The notes under the pieces were generated by a model. It was not told the DNA's origin. It saw nothing but the letters and a program-made list of their open reading frames with translations, and did no database searches. The position numbers and the translations under genes were made by a program. This document shows, piece after piece, positions 35,344-44,125 of a stretch of DNA of 64,000 nt. Origin of the DNA: Pseudoduganella aquatica (lineage in GTDB: Bacteria; Pseudomonadota; Gammaproteobacteria; Burkholderiales; Burkholderiaceae_D). Each line of letters starts with the position of its first letter. Position 1 is the stretch's first letter. The DNA is taken from contig NZ_WWCU01000002.1 of NCBI RefSeq assembly GCF_009857595.1, forward strand, positions 186,001 to 250,000, written 5' to 3'.

Positions 35344-36300
35344 CTAAAAGCGGGTCTCGCGGGCCACGCGCAGGAAGTTGTCCAGTATCGGCGTGCAGTC
35401 CAGCAGTTCCACGCCGCCCGCGCGGTGGAACTCCGGGTGCCACTGCAGGCCCATGACAAAAGGCGCCTTGGTGTAGCGGATGGCCTCCACCATGCCGTCC
35501 GGGACCGAGCGCGCCTCCACCGTCATATCGCGGCCCAGGTTTTTTACCGCCTGGTGGTGGATGGAGTTGACCATCGCCTGGCCGCTGCGCATCTTCAGCA
35601 TGCGGCCCAGCGAAGCGCCTTCAGGGAAGGCGATTTCGTGGCGGTGGCGGTCGTAGTCGTCATGCACGTGGGCCATGGCGTCCGGCACGTCGGAGGCGAT
35701 ATCCTGGTACAGCGTGCCGCCGAAGGCCACGTTGATCAGCTGGCAGCCACGGCAAATGCCCAGCACCGGTTTGCCCGCCTCCACGAATTCGTGCAGCAGC
35801 TCCAGCTCGTACATGTCGCGCGCGCGGTCGCCGCTCCATTCCGGCCGCGTGGGCGATTCCGCATAGCTTTGCGGCGACACGTCCGCGCCGCCTTGCAGCA
35901 CCAGGCCGTCCAGGTGGCGCGCGTAGTCGCGCAGGCGGATATTCGATGGATGCAGCAGGCCGTCCGTGTTCACGGTCGGTATCATGAACACCAGCACGTC
36001 GCGCGACATGACCCACTGCGCGATGGACTCTTCGAGGTATTGCAGGTTCTTGCTGCGCAGGCCCTTGGCGCCGGCCTCCGGATGGAAGATGCGGGCCGAC
36101 ACGCCGATGTGCAGCGGGCGCTGGATGATGTGGCGCGTGGCCGCCGCCGCAATGCGCCGGTAGCGCGCCATGATGATGCGGCCCCACAGGCTGAACACCG
36201 TGTCGCCCGGGTCCAGGTAGCGCGGCGTTCCCATCTGGTCGCCGTGGCGGCGTTCATGGCGGCGCTCCTGGCGCCGCGGATCGTGATCTCCGGTACTCAT
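35344..36300 (-). CDS. Class-I glutamine amidotransferase / gamma-glutamyl hydrolase (peptidase C26 family)
   Basis: 318 aa from ATG 36300, which has GGGAG six bases before it. The first 60 residues are a basic, family-specific extension (RRQERRHERRHGDQ). The catalytic domain shows DGLVLQGGADVSP, nucleophile Cys183 in VLGICRGCQLINV and His in GLQWHPEFH. Related to PuuD, which hydrolyses gamma-glutamyl-GABA. With the YbdK-type ligase next door it could complete a make-and-break cycle for a gamma-glutamyl amide; that link is inference. Confidence 0.85.
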   Translation of the reverse strand: MSTGDHDPRRQERRHERRHGDQMGTPRYLDPGDTVFSLWGRIIMARYRRIAAAATRHIIQRPLHIGVSARIFHPEAGAKGLRSKNLQYLEESIAQWVMSRDVLVFMIPTVNTDGLLHPSNIRLRDYARHLDGLVLQGGADVSPQSYAESPTRPEWSGDRARDMYELELLHEFVEAGKPVLGICRGCQLINVAFGGTLYQDIASDVPDAMAHVHDDYDRHRHEIAFPEGASLGRMLKMRSGQAMVNSIHHQAVKNLGRDMTVEARSVPDGMVEAIRYTKAPFVMGLQWHPEFHRAGGVELLDCTPILDNFLRVARETRF

Positions 36301-36354
36301 GCAAACTCCCTTAGTGCGCAAGCATGGTTTTACCACACGCCGCCGTTACGGGTC

Positions 36355-36369
36355 GCCCGGCTGGCGGGC
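36355..36369 (-). terminator. Hairpin directly after livF
   Basis: GCCCG / CGGGC stem with a 5-base loop immediately after the stop codon. No T-run, so termination is uncertain. Confidence 0.3.
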
Positions 36370-37071
36370 TCAGTGTTTGAAATAGAGTTCGTGCAAGCGC
36401 GCCAGCGTGACATTCGCCGCCGCCTCGGACAGCGCCACCTTCCCGCCTTGCAGCAGGTAGACATGGTCGGCAATGGCCAGCGCGCGCTCGGTGTTCTGCT
36501 CGACCAGGATAATGGTGCGGCCTTCGGCCTTGAGCCGCGCCAGGATCCCGAACAGCTCGTTCACCAGCAACGGCGCCAGGCCCAGCGAAGGCTCGTCCAC
36601 GATCAAGATTTTCGGGTCGGACATCAGCCCGCGCGCCATCGCCAGCATCTGCGCCTCGCCGCCGGACAGCGATCCGGCCAGCTGCTTGCGCCGTTCGCGC
36701 AGGCGCGGAAACATCTCGTATGCGGCCTCCAGCCGCGCCGCCACGTGCGGGCGGTGCGCCTTGTTGAAGGCGCCCACGATCAGGTTTTCCGCAACGCTCA
36801 TGTCGCGGAACACCATGCGGCCCTCGGGCACCATGGCCAGGCCACGGTCGGCCATGTCCCAGGTCGGCGTGCCGTCCAGGCGCTTGCCGTGCAGCGTGAT
36901 TTCACCCTGCTTGAGCGGCAGCAGGCCCATGATGGCGCGCAGCAGCGTGGTCTTGCCCGCGCCGTTCTGGCCCACGATGGCGGTGAGCCGGCCCGGCTGC
37001 ATGGCCAGCGACACGTCCCACAGCACGTTGATGGCGCCGTAGCCGGCGCGCACATTGCTCAGTTCAAGCAT
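36370..37071 (-). CDS. livF: Branched-chain-type ABC transporter ATP-binding protein LivF
   Basis: 233 aa from ATG 37071. Walker A GQNGAGKTT, LSGGEAQMLAMARGL signature, Walker B ILIVDEPSLGL, and the H-loop region IILVEQN. The YGAINVLWDVSLAM opening and VEQNTERALAIADHVYLLQ end are typical of LivF. Overlaps the 3' end of livG by eight bases. Last gene of the seven-gene operon. Confidence 0.9.
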   Translation of the reverse strand: MLELSNVRAGYGAINVLWDVSLAMQPGRLTAIVGQNGAGKTTLLRAIMGLLPLKQGEITLHGKRLDGTPTWDMADRGLAMVPEGRMVFRDMSVAENLIVGAFNKAHRPHVAARLEAAYEMFPRLRERRKQLAGSLSGGEAQMLAMARGLMSDPKILIVDEPSLGLAPLLVNELFGILARLKAEGRTIILVEQNTERALAIADHVYLLQGGKVALSEAAANVTLARLHELYFKH

Positions 37072-37807
37072 GGCCGTCCCCCGTACCTGCGCCGGTATAG
37101 CTCTTGATGACGGCCGGATCGCGGAACACCTCGTCCGGCGTGCCGTCGGCAATCAGCTCGCCGAAATTGAGCACGGCCACGCGCGGGCACAGGCTGCTGA
37201 TGGTCTCGATATCGTGCTCGATGATGACGATGCCCACGCCGAAGCGCTGCTGCATCTCCTTGAGCATGCCCATGAAGCGCCGCTTGCCGCTGGTTTCCAG
37301 CCCGGCCAGCACTTCGTCCAGCAGCAGCAGGCGGGGATTGGTGGCCAGCGCCTTGGCTACCTCCAGCGCTTTCAGCTCGGTCAGCGCCAGGCTGGTGGCG
37401 GCGTCGCGCCGAGCCTTGCCGGCAAGGCTGGTGAAGTCCAGTATCTCGTCGATGCGCGCCATATCCACCTTGCCGGTGCCGAAGCGCTGCGCCACCACCA
37501 GGTTCTCGCGCACCGTCAGCTCGTGCATGGGCTGCGGAATCTGGAAGGTGCGGCCTATGCCCAGGTGCGCGCGCTTGTGCATGGGCGCGCGCATCACGTC
37601 GCGGCCGTCGAAGCGTATCGCCCCGGCGGTGGGCTTCACCAGGCCGGAGATGGCGTTGAACAGCGTGGTCTTGCCCGCGCCGTTGGGCCCCACCAGGCCA
37701 AGCACGCCGCTGCCGTCCATGCGCAGCGAGACCGCGTTGACGGCGGTGAGGCCGCCGAAGCGCACCGTGAGCCGGTCCAGTTCAAGCAGGGGATCAGGCG
37801 CGGCCAC
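37064..37807 (-). CDS. livG: Branched-chain-type ABC transporter ATP-binding protein LivG
   Basis: 247 aa from GTG 37807, placed six bases after a perfect GGAGG; the TTG at 37825 precedes that site and cannot be the start. Walker A GPNGAGKTT, FNAISGLVKPTAG, GIGRTFQIPQ (LivG hallmark) and Walker B LLLLDEVLAGL. The signature motif is unusual: SLALTELKALEVAKAL has LALTE where LSGGQ-type sequences (often LPYG in LivG) are expected. Overlaps livM by 14 bases. Confidence 0.9.
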   Translation of the reverse strand: MAAPDPLLELDRLTVRFGGLTAVNAVSLRMDGSGVLGLVGPNGAGKTTLFNAISGLVKPTAGAIRFDGRDVMRAPMHKRAHLGIGRTFQIPQPMHELTVRENLVVAQRFGTGKVDMARIDEILDFTSLAGKARRDAATSLALTELKALEVAKALATNPRLLLLDEVLAGLETSGKRRFMGMLKEMQQRFGVGIVIIEHDIETISSLCPRVAVLNFGELIADGTPDEVFRDPAVIKSYTGAGTGDGHA

Positions 37808-38750
37808 GTCTGCGCCTCCTTCCAAAGCCGCGCAGCAGCGGCATCAGGCCGTTGGGGCTGAGGATAATCATCAGCACCAGCAGCACGCCCAGCACCAGCT
37901 GGTGCCCGGTGGGCAGCAGTTCCTTGAACAGCAGCTGGTCCGCCAGCGACACGAACACGGCGCCCGCGATCGGCCCGGGAATGGTGCGGTAGCCGCCGAA
38001 AATCGCCGCCACGATGGGCAGCGTTACCCACAGGCCGTTGAAGGCGTAGTCCGGCTCCAGGAAGTTGATGGTGTGCGCGTTGAAAGCTCCCACCACGCCC
38101 GCCATGAAGGCGGACACCATCAGCATGGCCGCTTTCAGCAGCGTGCTGTTGACGCCCACCACGCGGGTGGCGTCCTCGCTGTCGTGCATGGCGCGCAGGG
38201 CCAGGCCGTAGTGGCTGGCGCGGATGGCGGCATAGATGAAGGCGAAGGCCACCACGATGGTCAGGATGATGAGGTAGGCGCCGGCCTTGCCGCTGAAGTC
38301 GTAGCCCATCAGCGTGGGCAGTCCCGGAATATTGGCCAGCCCACCCGCGCCGCGCGTGACCGAAGTCCATTCGGTGGCGATGATGCGGAATATGTGGGCG
38401 TAGGCGAGGATGGCCAGCGCGAAGTAGGGGCCGCGCAGGCGCAGCACCGGCAGCATGGCGATGGAGGCGGCCGCCGCGCCCGCTCCGCCCAGCAGCATGG
38501 CGGGCAGCACCGGCACGCCGAGCCGCATGCTGCACAGCGCGGACACATAGGCGCCCACGCCGAAAAAGGCGGAGTGGCCGAAGCTGATCATGCCGCCCAG
38601 GTTGCCCAGCAGCGCCCACGACAGCGCCACGCCGCCCGTCACCAGCGCGGCCACGATGGTGCTCATCACGTAGTTGTTGCCCGCCAGCGTAAGCGGCACC
38701 ACCAGGTAGGCCAGTATCAGCGCGGACAGCACGCCGCTGTGTATCTTCAT
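37794..38750 (-). CDS. livM: Branched-chain-type ABC transporter permease LivM
   Basis: 318 aa from ATG 38750, which overlaps the livH stop as ATGA; the open frame upstream is out-of-frame livH. About nine membrane segments; GNLGGMISFGHSAFFGVGAY and the EAA-like loop RASHYGLALRAMHDSEDATRVVG are LivM signatures. Forms the channel with LivH. Confidence 0.9.
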   Translation of the reverse strand: MKIHSGVLSALILAYLVVPLTLAGNNYVMSTIVAALVTGGVALSWALLGNLGGMISFGHSAFFGVGAYVSALCSMRLGVPVLPAMLLGGAGAAAASIAMLPVLRLRGPYFALAILAYAHIFRIIATEWTSVTRGAGGLANIPGLPTLMGYDFSGKAGAYLIILTIVVAFAFIYAAIRASHYGLALRAMHDSEDATRVVGVNSTLLKAAMLMVSAFMAGVVGAFNAHTINFLEPDYAFNGLWVTLPIVAAIFGGYRTIPGPIAGAVFVSLADQLLFKELLPTGHQLVLGVLLVLMIILSPNGLMPLLRGFGRRRRRGRA

Positions 38751-39619
38751 CCGCGCCTCCGGGCCGCGCCGAACAGGCCGTTGGGCATAACGAACAGCAC
38801 CAGCAGGAATAGCGACATGCCCGCCAGTTCCTGCAGCGCGGAGCTGGCCAGCGTGACGGTGAGCGCTTCGCACACGCCAAGCAGGACGGCGCCCAGCAGC
38901 ACGCCGGGAATCGAGCCCACGCCCGCCAGCACGGTGATGATGAAGGCCTTGACCGTGAGCGCGCTGCCGTAGGAAGGCTGGATCACGCCGTAGCTGAACA
39001 GCGCCACGCCCGCGAACGCGGCCAGGATGCCGGCGATGATGAAGGACACCAGCTCCACCTTGCCGGGATTGATGCCCATCAGCTTGGCGGCGTCGCGGTT
39101 GCTGGCCACGGCGCGCAGCGCACGGCCGTACCAGCTGCGCGAAAGCCACCACCACAGCGCCGCCAGCAGCGCCAGGCTGACGCAGAAGAAGATGGCTTCG
39201 CTGCGCATGCTGTACAGCGGGCCGATGACCAGCGCTTCCTGCAGCCAGCTGGAGCTGGTGGTGCGGATGTCGGCCTTCCAGGTGATCAGGATGGCGTTGG
39301 TGAGGATGATGCCGATGCCGTAGGTGAGTATCAGCGAGTTGATCTCGCGGTCCTTGTTGATGCGCCTGACGGTCCAGTACACGCACACGGACGCCAGGCT
39401 GACCAGCACCAGCGCCACCGGAATGGCGAACACCGGGCCCAGGCCCGCCTGCGATTCCACCGTGTAGGCGATGTAGGCGGCCAGCAGCACCAGCTCGCCG
39501 TGCGCGAGGTTGATGATCTTCATGGCGCCGAACACCAGCGCCAGGCCGAGCGCGATCAGCGCGTAGGAGCCGCCTTGCAGCAGGCCGGAATACAGCGCTT
39601 GCAGTATCAGTTCGGTCAT
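38747..39619 (-). CDS. livH: Branched-chain-type ABC transporter permease LivH
   Basis: 290 aa, about eight membrane segments. LQGGSYALIALGLALVFGAMKIINLAHGE is covered by the classic LivH opening; the cytoplasmic loop SWYGRALRAVASNRDAAKLMGI and AGVGSIPGVLLGAVLLG follow. Starts 18 bp after the binding-protein gene and overlaps livM. Confidence 0.9.
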   Translation of the reverse strand: MTELILQALYSGLLQGGSYALIALGLALVFGAMKIINLAHGELVLLAAYIAYTVESQAGLGPVFAIPVALVLVSLASVCVYWTVRRINKDREINSLILTYGIGIILTNAILITWKADIRTTSSSWLQEALVIGPLYSMRSEAIFFCVSLALLAALWWWLSRSWYGRALRAVASNRDAAKLMGINPGKVELVSFIIAGILAAFAGVALFSYGVIQPSYGSALTVKAFIITVLAGVGSIPGVLLGAVLLGVCEALTVTLASSALQELAGMSLFLLVLFVMPNGLFGAARRRG

Positions 39620-39637
39620 CAGTTCAGCGTACCGCGC

Positions 39638-40801
39638 TTACCAGGGCACGGCCGGGTAGGCGATCTTGCCGGTGGCGCCGGCTTTCGGCCAGACGATGAC
39701 GATCTTCTTGTCCTGGTGCTGGCCCATGCGGTGCACGAAGTTGGGGTTGTCGCCGTTGGCGGAGAACTGCACCTTGCCGATCAGTGTTTCGCGGCTGGTC
39801 TTGCGCATTTCCTCGGCGATGCCGCCGGTCTTCACGCTGCCTTTGTCGGCGGCGCGGGCGATGGCTTCGAACAGCAGCATGGACTGCACGTAGCCGAACT
39901 GGCCCAGGTAGTCCGGCTCTTTCTTGTACAGCTGCTTGTAGGTTTCGGAGAAGGCCTTGCCGTCCGCCGACTCAAACGTGGCGGGGTAGGGCAGCAGCGC
40001 GGTGCCGAACACATTGGGCATCAGGTCGGGGAATTCGGACGCCATCTTGGGCGTGGCCAGCGACCACACGCCCACCATGGCCTTCACGGCGGGCTTGAGC
40101 ACGCGCGCGGCGCGCAGTATGCCCACGTAGTCGTTTTCGTAGCCGGACATCAGCACCAGCTCGGACTTGTCCTGCAGCTTGATCTTGTTGATGATGGGCT
40201 TGAAGTCGGTAATGGCCGGGTCGAAGGAGTGCGAAGCGGCCTTGATGCCTTTCGCTTCGAGCGCCTTCTGGATGTTTTTGGCCAGGTCGGACGTGGCTTC
40301 CTTGGTGGAGTAGATGATGGAGACCGATTTGGCGCCCACGTCGTCTATCAGTCCCAGCACGGCTTTCTCGTAGCCAGCGGTGTTATTGATGCGGAAAAAA
40401 TTCTTGCGCCCGCTGGAGACCAGGCTGTCGTCCACGCCGCCGGAGGTGATGTAGACCAGGTTCAGTTTATTGGCCGCGTCGGACGCCGGAGCGATATTGT
40501 TGGAGCCGTAGCCTCCGGTGATGGCGACCACGCCCTGGCTGTGCAGCTTCTCCACGGCGGCGATGGCCTTGGCCGGGGCGGATTCGTCGTCCACGGTGAT
40601 GATTTTGATCTTGTGCTTGCCGTTGGTTCGGTTGAAGACTTCCGCCGCCACCATCACGCCTTCCTGCATGCCGGCGCCCACGCGCGCCAGGGAGCCGGTG
40701 AGCGGCAGTTCGGCGCCGACCAGGAATTCTTCCGCGCGCGCGCCGGCCAGTGCTGCGGACAACAGGGATGCCAGGGCGATTTTCTTGTACAGGCTATTCA
40801 T
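39638..40801 (-). CDS. ABC transporter substrate-binding protein (LivK-like)
   Basis: 387 aa from ATG 40801 (AAGGAG eight bases upstream), with a signal peptide cut near residue 23 (ALAGARA-EE). Periplasmic-binding-protein type 1 fold: LVGAELPLTGSLARVGAGMQEG, DDESAPAKAIAAVEKL, TGGYGSNNIAPASDAANK. In the HAAT family ligands range from branched-chain amino acids to amides, urea and aromatic acids. Its start overlaps the stop of the acyl-CoA ligase gene (ATGA), so the ligand is probably a carboxylate that the ligase activates. Confidence 0.88.
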   Translation of the reverse strand: MNSLYKKIALASLLSAALAGARAEEFLVGAELPLTGSLARVGAGMQEGVMVAAEVFNRTNGKHKIKIITVDDESAPAKAIAAVEKLHSQGVVAITGGYGSNNIAPASDAANKLNLVYITSGGVDDSLVSSGRKNFFRINNTAGYEKAVLGLIDDVGAKSVSIIYSTKEATSDLAKNIQKALEAKGIKAASHSFDPAITDFKPIINKIKLQDKSELVLMSGYENDYVGILRAARVLKPAVKAMVGVWSLATPKMASEFPDLMPNVFGTALLPYPATFESADGKAFSETYKQLYKKEPDYLGQFGYVQSMLLFEAIARAADKGSVKTGGIAEEMRKTSRETLIGKVQFSANGDNPNFVHRMGQHQDKKIVIVWPKAGATGKIAYPAVPW

Positions 40802-42417
40802 TGTTTTGTCTCCTTGGTTTGGGCCGCTTGTTGGGCCAGCGTGCGCAGCTGGCTTTTTAATATCTTGCCTGTGGCGGCTGCCGGCAATGATGGCATGGGA
40901 ATGATCTCGGCGGGGCATTTATAAGGCGCCAGTGCTGCGGCCAGGTGGGCGTGCAGTTCGCCCTCCAGCACTTCCGGCTGGCCGGCGTGGCGCGGATCGA
41001 GTTCCACGTAGGCGATGACTTCCTCGTCGCCGCCGGCCACGGTGCGGCCGACCACCGCCGACTGCGCCACGGCGGGATGCGCGTTCAGCACCGTTTCCAC
41101 TTCGAGCGGATAGACGTTGAAGCCGGAGCGGATGATCAGCTCCTTGCTGCGGCCGACGATGAAGAGCGCGCCGTCCGCGTCCTGGCGGGCGACGTCGCCG
41201 GTGTTGAGCCAGCCGTCCGCGTCGATGGCGGCGGCGGTCAGCGACGGTTCCTTGTAGTAGCCGAGCATGACGTTGGGCCCGCGCACCCACAGCTCGCCGG
41301 TGGCGTCCTGCGCCGGGACTATGCGGGTCTCCACGCCGGGAATGGCGTAGCCCACCGAGGTGTCGCCGCGCGGGGCGTCCAGGCGGGTCTGGCTGATGGT
41401 GGGCGAGCTTTCCGTCATGCCGTAGCCGTTGTGCAGCGGCTGGCCGAGCAGCGCTTCGGCCTGGCGCTTGAGCACCGGGTCCAGTGGCGAACCGCCGGCG
41501 TAGATGAAGCGCAGGCTGGCGCCCAGCGTCTCGCGCCGGGCCGCGCCATCCGCGCCCGCGCCCGCGCCGGGCTGGCCGAGTATTTCAAGCAGCCGCGCAT
41601 ACATGGCGGGCACGCCTTGCAGTATGGTGAGCTGGTCTTCGCGCAGGGCGCGCAGCAGCGCGTCGGCATTGAAGCGGGGCTGCAAATGCAGGCAGGCGCC
41701 CGCGTACAGAGTGCCCAGCATGACGGATGCCAGGCCGTAGACGTGCGAAATCGGCAGCACGCCGTAGGCGCGGTCGGCAGGCGTGAGGCCGCGCAAGGTG
41801 CTGGAGACGGCAGCCACGAACAGCAGGTTGCGGTGCGACAGCATCACGCCCTTGGACTGGCCGGTGGTACCGGTGGTGTAGATCAGCGCCGCCGGCTGCC
41901 GCGCGCTGAAGTCCGCGCCGGCGGCCACAGGTTCCGGCTGTGCCGCTTCGTTCAGAGGACCTATCATCCACTCGCCGAACAGCCAGGATTCCCGCTGCGC
42001 GCCATCGCGCTCGCCGTGCGCTGCCGCCTCCGGCGACGCCGCCGTTGCTGCTCCCGCCGCCGATCCGCAGCAATAAATTACGCGCCGCGCGCCGGAATGC
42101 TCGCGGAACTGGGCGATCTCCCGCGCCGACAAGCGGCTGTTCGCGTTCACGGCCCACGCATCCATGCTGGCCGCCGCGAAGATCAGCGCGATCTGGGCGA
42201 CGCAGTTCTCCGCCACCACCATCAGCCTGTCCCCCGGCCGCACGCCCAGTTCGCGCAGCCGCTGCGCAGTGGCATCCACCGCCGCCGCCAGTTCGCCGTA
42301 AGTCCAAACCCGCTCGCCTTCGCGCAGCGCGGGCGCATGCGGCGCGCGTTCGGCCCAGCGGCGCGGAATGTCGCTGATGCGCGGCGGCAGGCCGGCGAGG
42401 AGGGCGGCAATATCCAT
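40798..42417 (-). CDS. AMP-dependent acyl-CoA ligase
   Basis: 539 aa from ATG 42417, which shares one base with the upstream stop (TGATG); the longer open frame is antisense/shifted sequence of the dehydrogenase gene. ANL-superfamily motifs: P-loop LIYTTGTTGQSKG, GYGMTESSP, the hinge region GWLNTGDVARQDADG, FIVGRSKELIIRSGFNVYP and catalytic Lys in ATGKILKSQL. A low-complexity Ala/Ser-rich insert lies at about 115-130. It would activate a carboxylic acid to its CoA thioester. Flanked by an acyl-CoA dehydrogenase and a Liv-type importer; substrate undefined (aromatic, alicyclic or medium-chain acid). Confidence 0.88.
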   Translation of the reverse strand: MDIAALLAGLPPRISDIPRRWAERAPHAPALREGERVWTYGELAAAVDATAQRLRELGVRPGDRLMVVAENCVAQIALIFAAASMDAWAVNANSRLSAREIAQFREHSGARRVIYCCGSAAGAATAASPEAAAHGERDGAQRESWLFGEWMIGPLNEAAQPEPVAAGADFSARQPAALIYTTGTTGQSKGVMLSHRNLLFVAAVSSTLRGLTPADRAYGVLPISHVYGLASVMLGTLYAGACLHLQPRFNADALLRALREDQLTILQGVPAMYARLLEILGQPGAGAGADGAARRETLGASLRFIYAGGSPLDPVLKRQAEALLGQPLHNGYGMTESSPTISQTRLDAPRGDTSVGYAIPGVETRIVPAQDATGELWVRGPNVMLGYYKEPSLTAAAIDADGWLNTGDVARQDADGALFIVGRSKELIIRSGFNVYPLEVETVLNAHPAVAQSAVVGRTVAGGDEEVIAYVELDPRHAGQPEVLEGELHAHLAAALAPYKCPAEIIPMPSLPAAATGKILKSQLRTLAQQAAQTKETKQ

Positions 42418-43571
42418 CAACCCTGCGCCGCCTTGATCATGTTGCGCGCAATGACGATCTGCTGGATCTGCGAAGTGCCCTCGTATATGCGGAACAGGCG
42501 GACGTCGCGGTAGAAGCGCTCCGCCGCGTACTCCGAAATATAGCCAGCCCCGCCGTGTATCTGCACCGAGCGGTCCGCCACGCGCCCGCACATCTCGGAT
42601 GCGAACAGCTTGCTGCACGAGGCCTCGGTGGAGATGTCCAGCCCCTGGTCGCGCTTGCGCGCCGCGTCCAGCACCATGCAGCGGGCCGCGTACAGTTCCG
42701 CCTTGCTGTCGGCCAGCATGGCCTGGATCAGCTGGAAGTCCGCAATGGCGTGGCCGAACTGCTCGCGCTCCATGGCGTAGCGCAGCGCATCCTCCAGCAT
42801 GCGCTCGGCCGCGCCCACGCACACGGCGGCAATGTGCAGCCGGCCCTTGTCCAGCACCTTCATGGCCGTCTTGAAGCCCACGCCTTCCTTGCCGCCGATC
42901 AGATTGGCGGCCGGTACGCGGCAGTTCTCGAAGATCACGTCGCAGGTATGCGCGCCGCGCTGGCCCATCTTCTTGTCCGTCTTGCCCAGGCTGAGGCCCG
43001 GTGTGCCGCGCTCCACGATGAAGGCGGAAATGGCGCCCGCGCCCTTGCGCGTTGCATCCGTGCGCGCCATGACGGTGTAGATGCTGGCCTCGGGCGCGTT
43101 GGTGATATAGCGCTTGGTGCCGTTGAGGATGTAGTGGTCGCCGTCGCGCACGGCGGAGGTGCGCAGCGAGGCGGCGTCCGAGCCGGAGCCGGGTTCGGTC
43201 AGCGCGAAGGAGCCGATGATGTCGCCCGCCGCCAGCCGGGGCAGGTAGTGCTGCTTCTGCTCCTCTGTGCCGTCGATGACGATGCCCTGCGAGCCGATGC
43301 CGTTGTTGGTGCCGATCAGCGAGCGGAATGCGGGGGAAGCGTAGGCGATCTCGAACGCCACCAGCACTTCCTCCTCCATGGTCAGCTGCAAGCCGCCATA
43401 GGCTTCGGGGATGGACAGGCCGAACAGGCCCAGTTCGCGCATCTGCGCCACCACGGCGGGAGGAATCTGGTCGGTCTCGGCAACCTCCTGCTCCTGCGGC
43501 AGCAGCACTTCGCGCACAAAGCGGCGCACGCCGGCGAGCAGCAGGTTCAGGGTTTCTTCGTCGCGTATCAT
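42417..43571 (-). CDS. Acyl-CoA dehydrogenase
   Basis: 384 aa from ATG 43571 (the frame is open to 43634 but residues before MIRDEETLN do not fit the family). FAD-binding FALTEPGSGSDAASL, KRYITNAPEAS, and GGAGYISEYAAERFYRDVRLFRIYEGTSQIQ, where Glu of YEGTS is the catalytic base position of the short-chain acyl-CoA dehydrogenase class. First gene of the operon: oxidation, activation and import of one substrate in a single transcript. Confidence 0.92.
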   Translation of the reverse strand: MIRDEETLNLLLAGVRRFVREVLLPQEQEVAETDQIPPAVVAQMRELGLFGLSIPEAYGGLQLTMEEEVLVAFEIAYASPAFRSLIGTNNGIGSQGIVIDGTEEQKQHYLPRLAAGDIIGSFALTEPGSGSDAASLRTSAVRDGDHYILNGTKRYITNAPEASIYTVMARTDATRKGAGAISAFIVERGTPGLSLGKTDKKMGQRGAHTCDVIFENCRVPAANLIGGKEGVGFKTAMKVLDKGRLHIAAVCVGAAERMLEDALRYAMEREQFGHAIADFQLIQAMLADSKAELYAARCMVLDAARKRDQGLDISTEASCSKLFASEMCGRVADRSVQIHGGAGYISEYAAERFYRDVRLFRIYEGTSQIQQIVIARNMIKAAQG

Positions 43572-43665
43572 CGTGGTCCCGTGGGAGGGGTTGCCTGGGC
43601 GGGTATCGTATCGACCCGGTGGCTCCACTGTCAATTGTTTTACAGCGCGACGCTGCGGCGCGGCT

Positions 43666-43995
43666 TCAGGCCTGGATGTCGATCAGCGTGCCGATGCGCT
43701 GCTCGGCAGCCTGCACCACTTTGGCGTTCAGGTCGAAGCTGGCTTTGTAGACCAGGGAGTTGGTGATGTCGGAGGCGAGGCCGGTATCGGAAACCGCGCC
43801 TTCGGATGCGGCCAGTCCACGGCCTTGCGCGGACAGCGTCACGCCGGAGCCAGCCGGGCTGGCTTCCTGGAATTGGGCTTGCTGGGCCTGGTAGCCCTGC
43901 GTGCCCGTATTGGCAATGTTGTTGGCCGCGATACCCAGCGCCTGCTGGTTCGCGTTGAGGCCGGAAGCCCCGGCGCTCAGGGCGGATACACTCAT
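43666..43995 (-). CDS. Flagellar rod/hook-like small protein
   Basis: 109 aa from ATG 43995 (AAGGGAAAG upstream). The N-terminus LSAGASGLNANQQALGIAANNIANTGTQGYQAQQAQF has the flagellar basal-body rod motif (ANNIAN then a GY), and the C-terminus ends in a helix (LVYKASFDLNAKVVQAAEQRIGTLID) like FlgC/FlgE-type proteins. No other flagellar gene is near. It could be an orphan rod-like protein of unknown role rather than a true FlgB/FlgC. Confidence 0.65.
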   Translation of the reverse strand: MSVSALSAGASGLNANQQALGIAANNIANTGTQGYQAQQAQFQEASPAGSGVTLSAQGRGLAASEGAVSDTGLASDITNSLVYKASFDLNAKVVQAAEQRIGTLIDIQA

Positions 43996-44125
43996 GTTCT
44001 TTCCCTTCAGCAATAGCAGCCAGTGTAACCGCTTCGCCGTGGCCGTGCAATCGGATGTTGCTGAAAAAAAAGGCAGTGGTTTTGACGTTCTGGTATTGCC
44101 TTTGAAAAACTTGACCCGCAGAATT

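Noticed and set aside
37104-38972. 622-codon plus-strand frame opposite livG and livM
   Set aside because: Ser/Arg- then His/Gln-rich shadow of two genes with clear ABC transporter motifs.
43901-44125. N-terminal extension of the exported hydrolase
   Set aside because: Runs antisense to the flagellar-like gene and its promoter and would bury the signal peptide.
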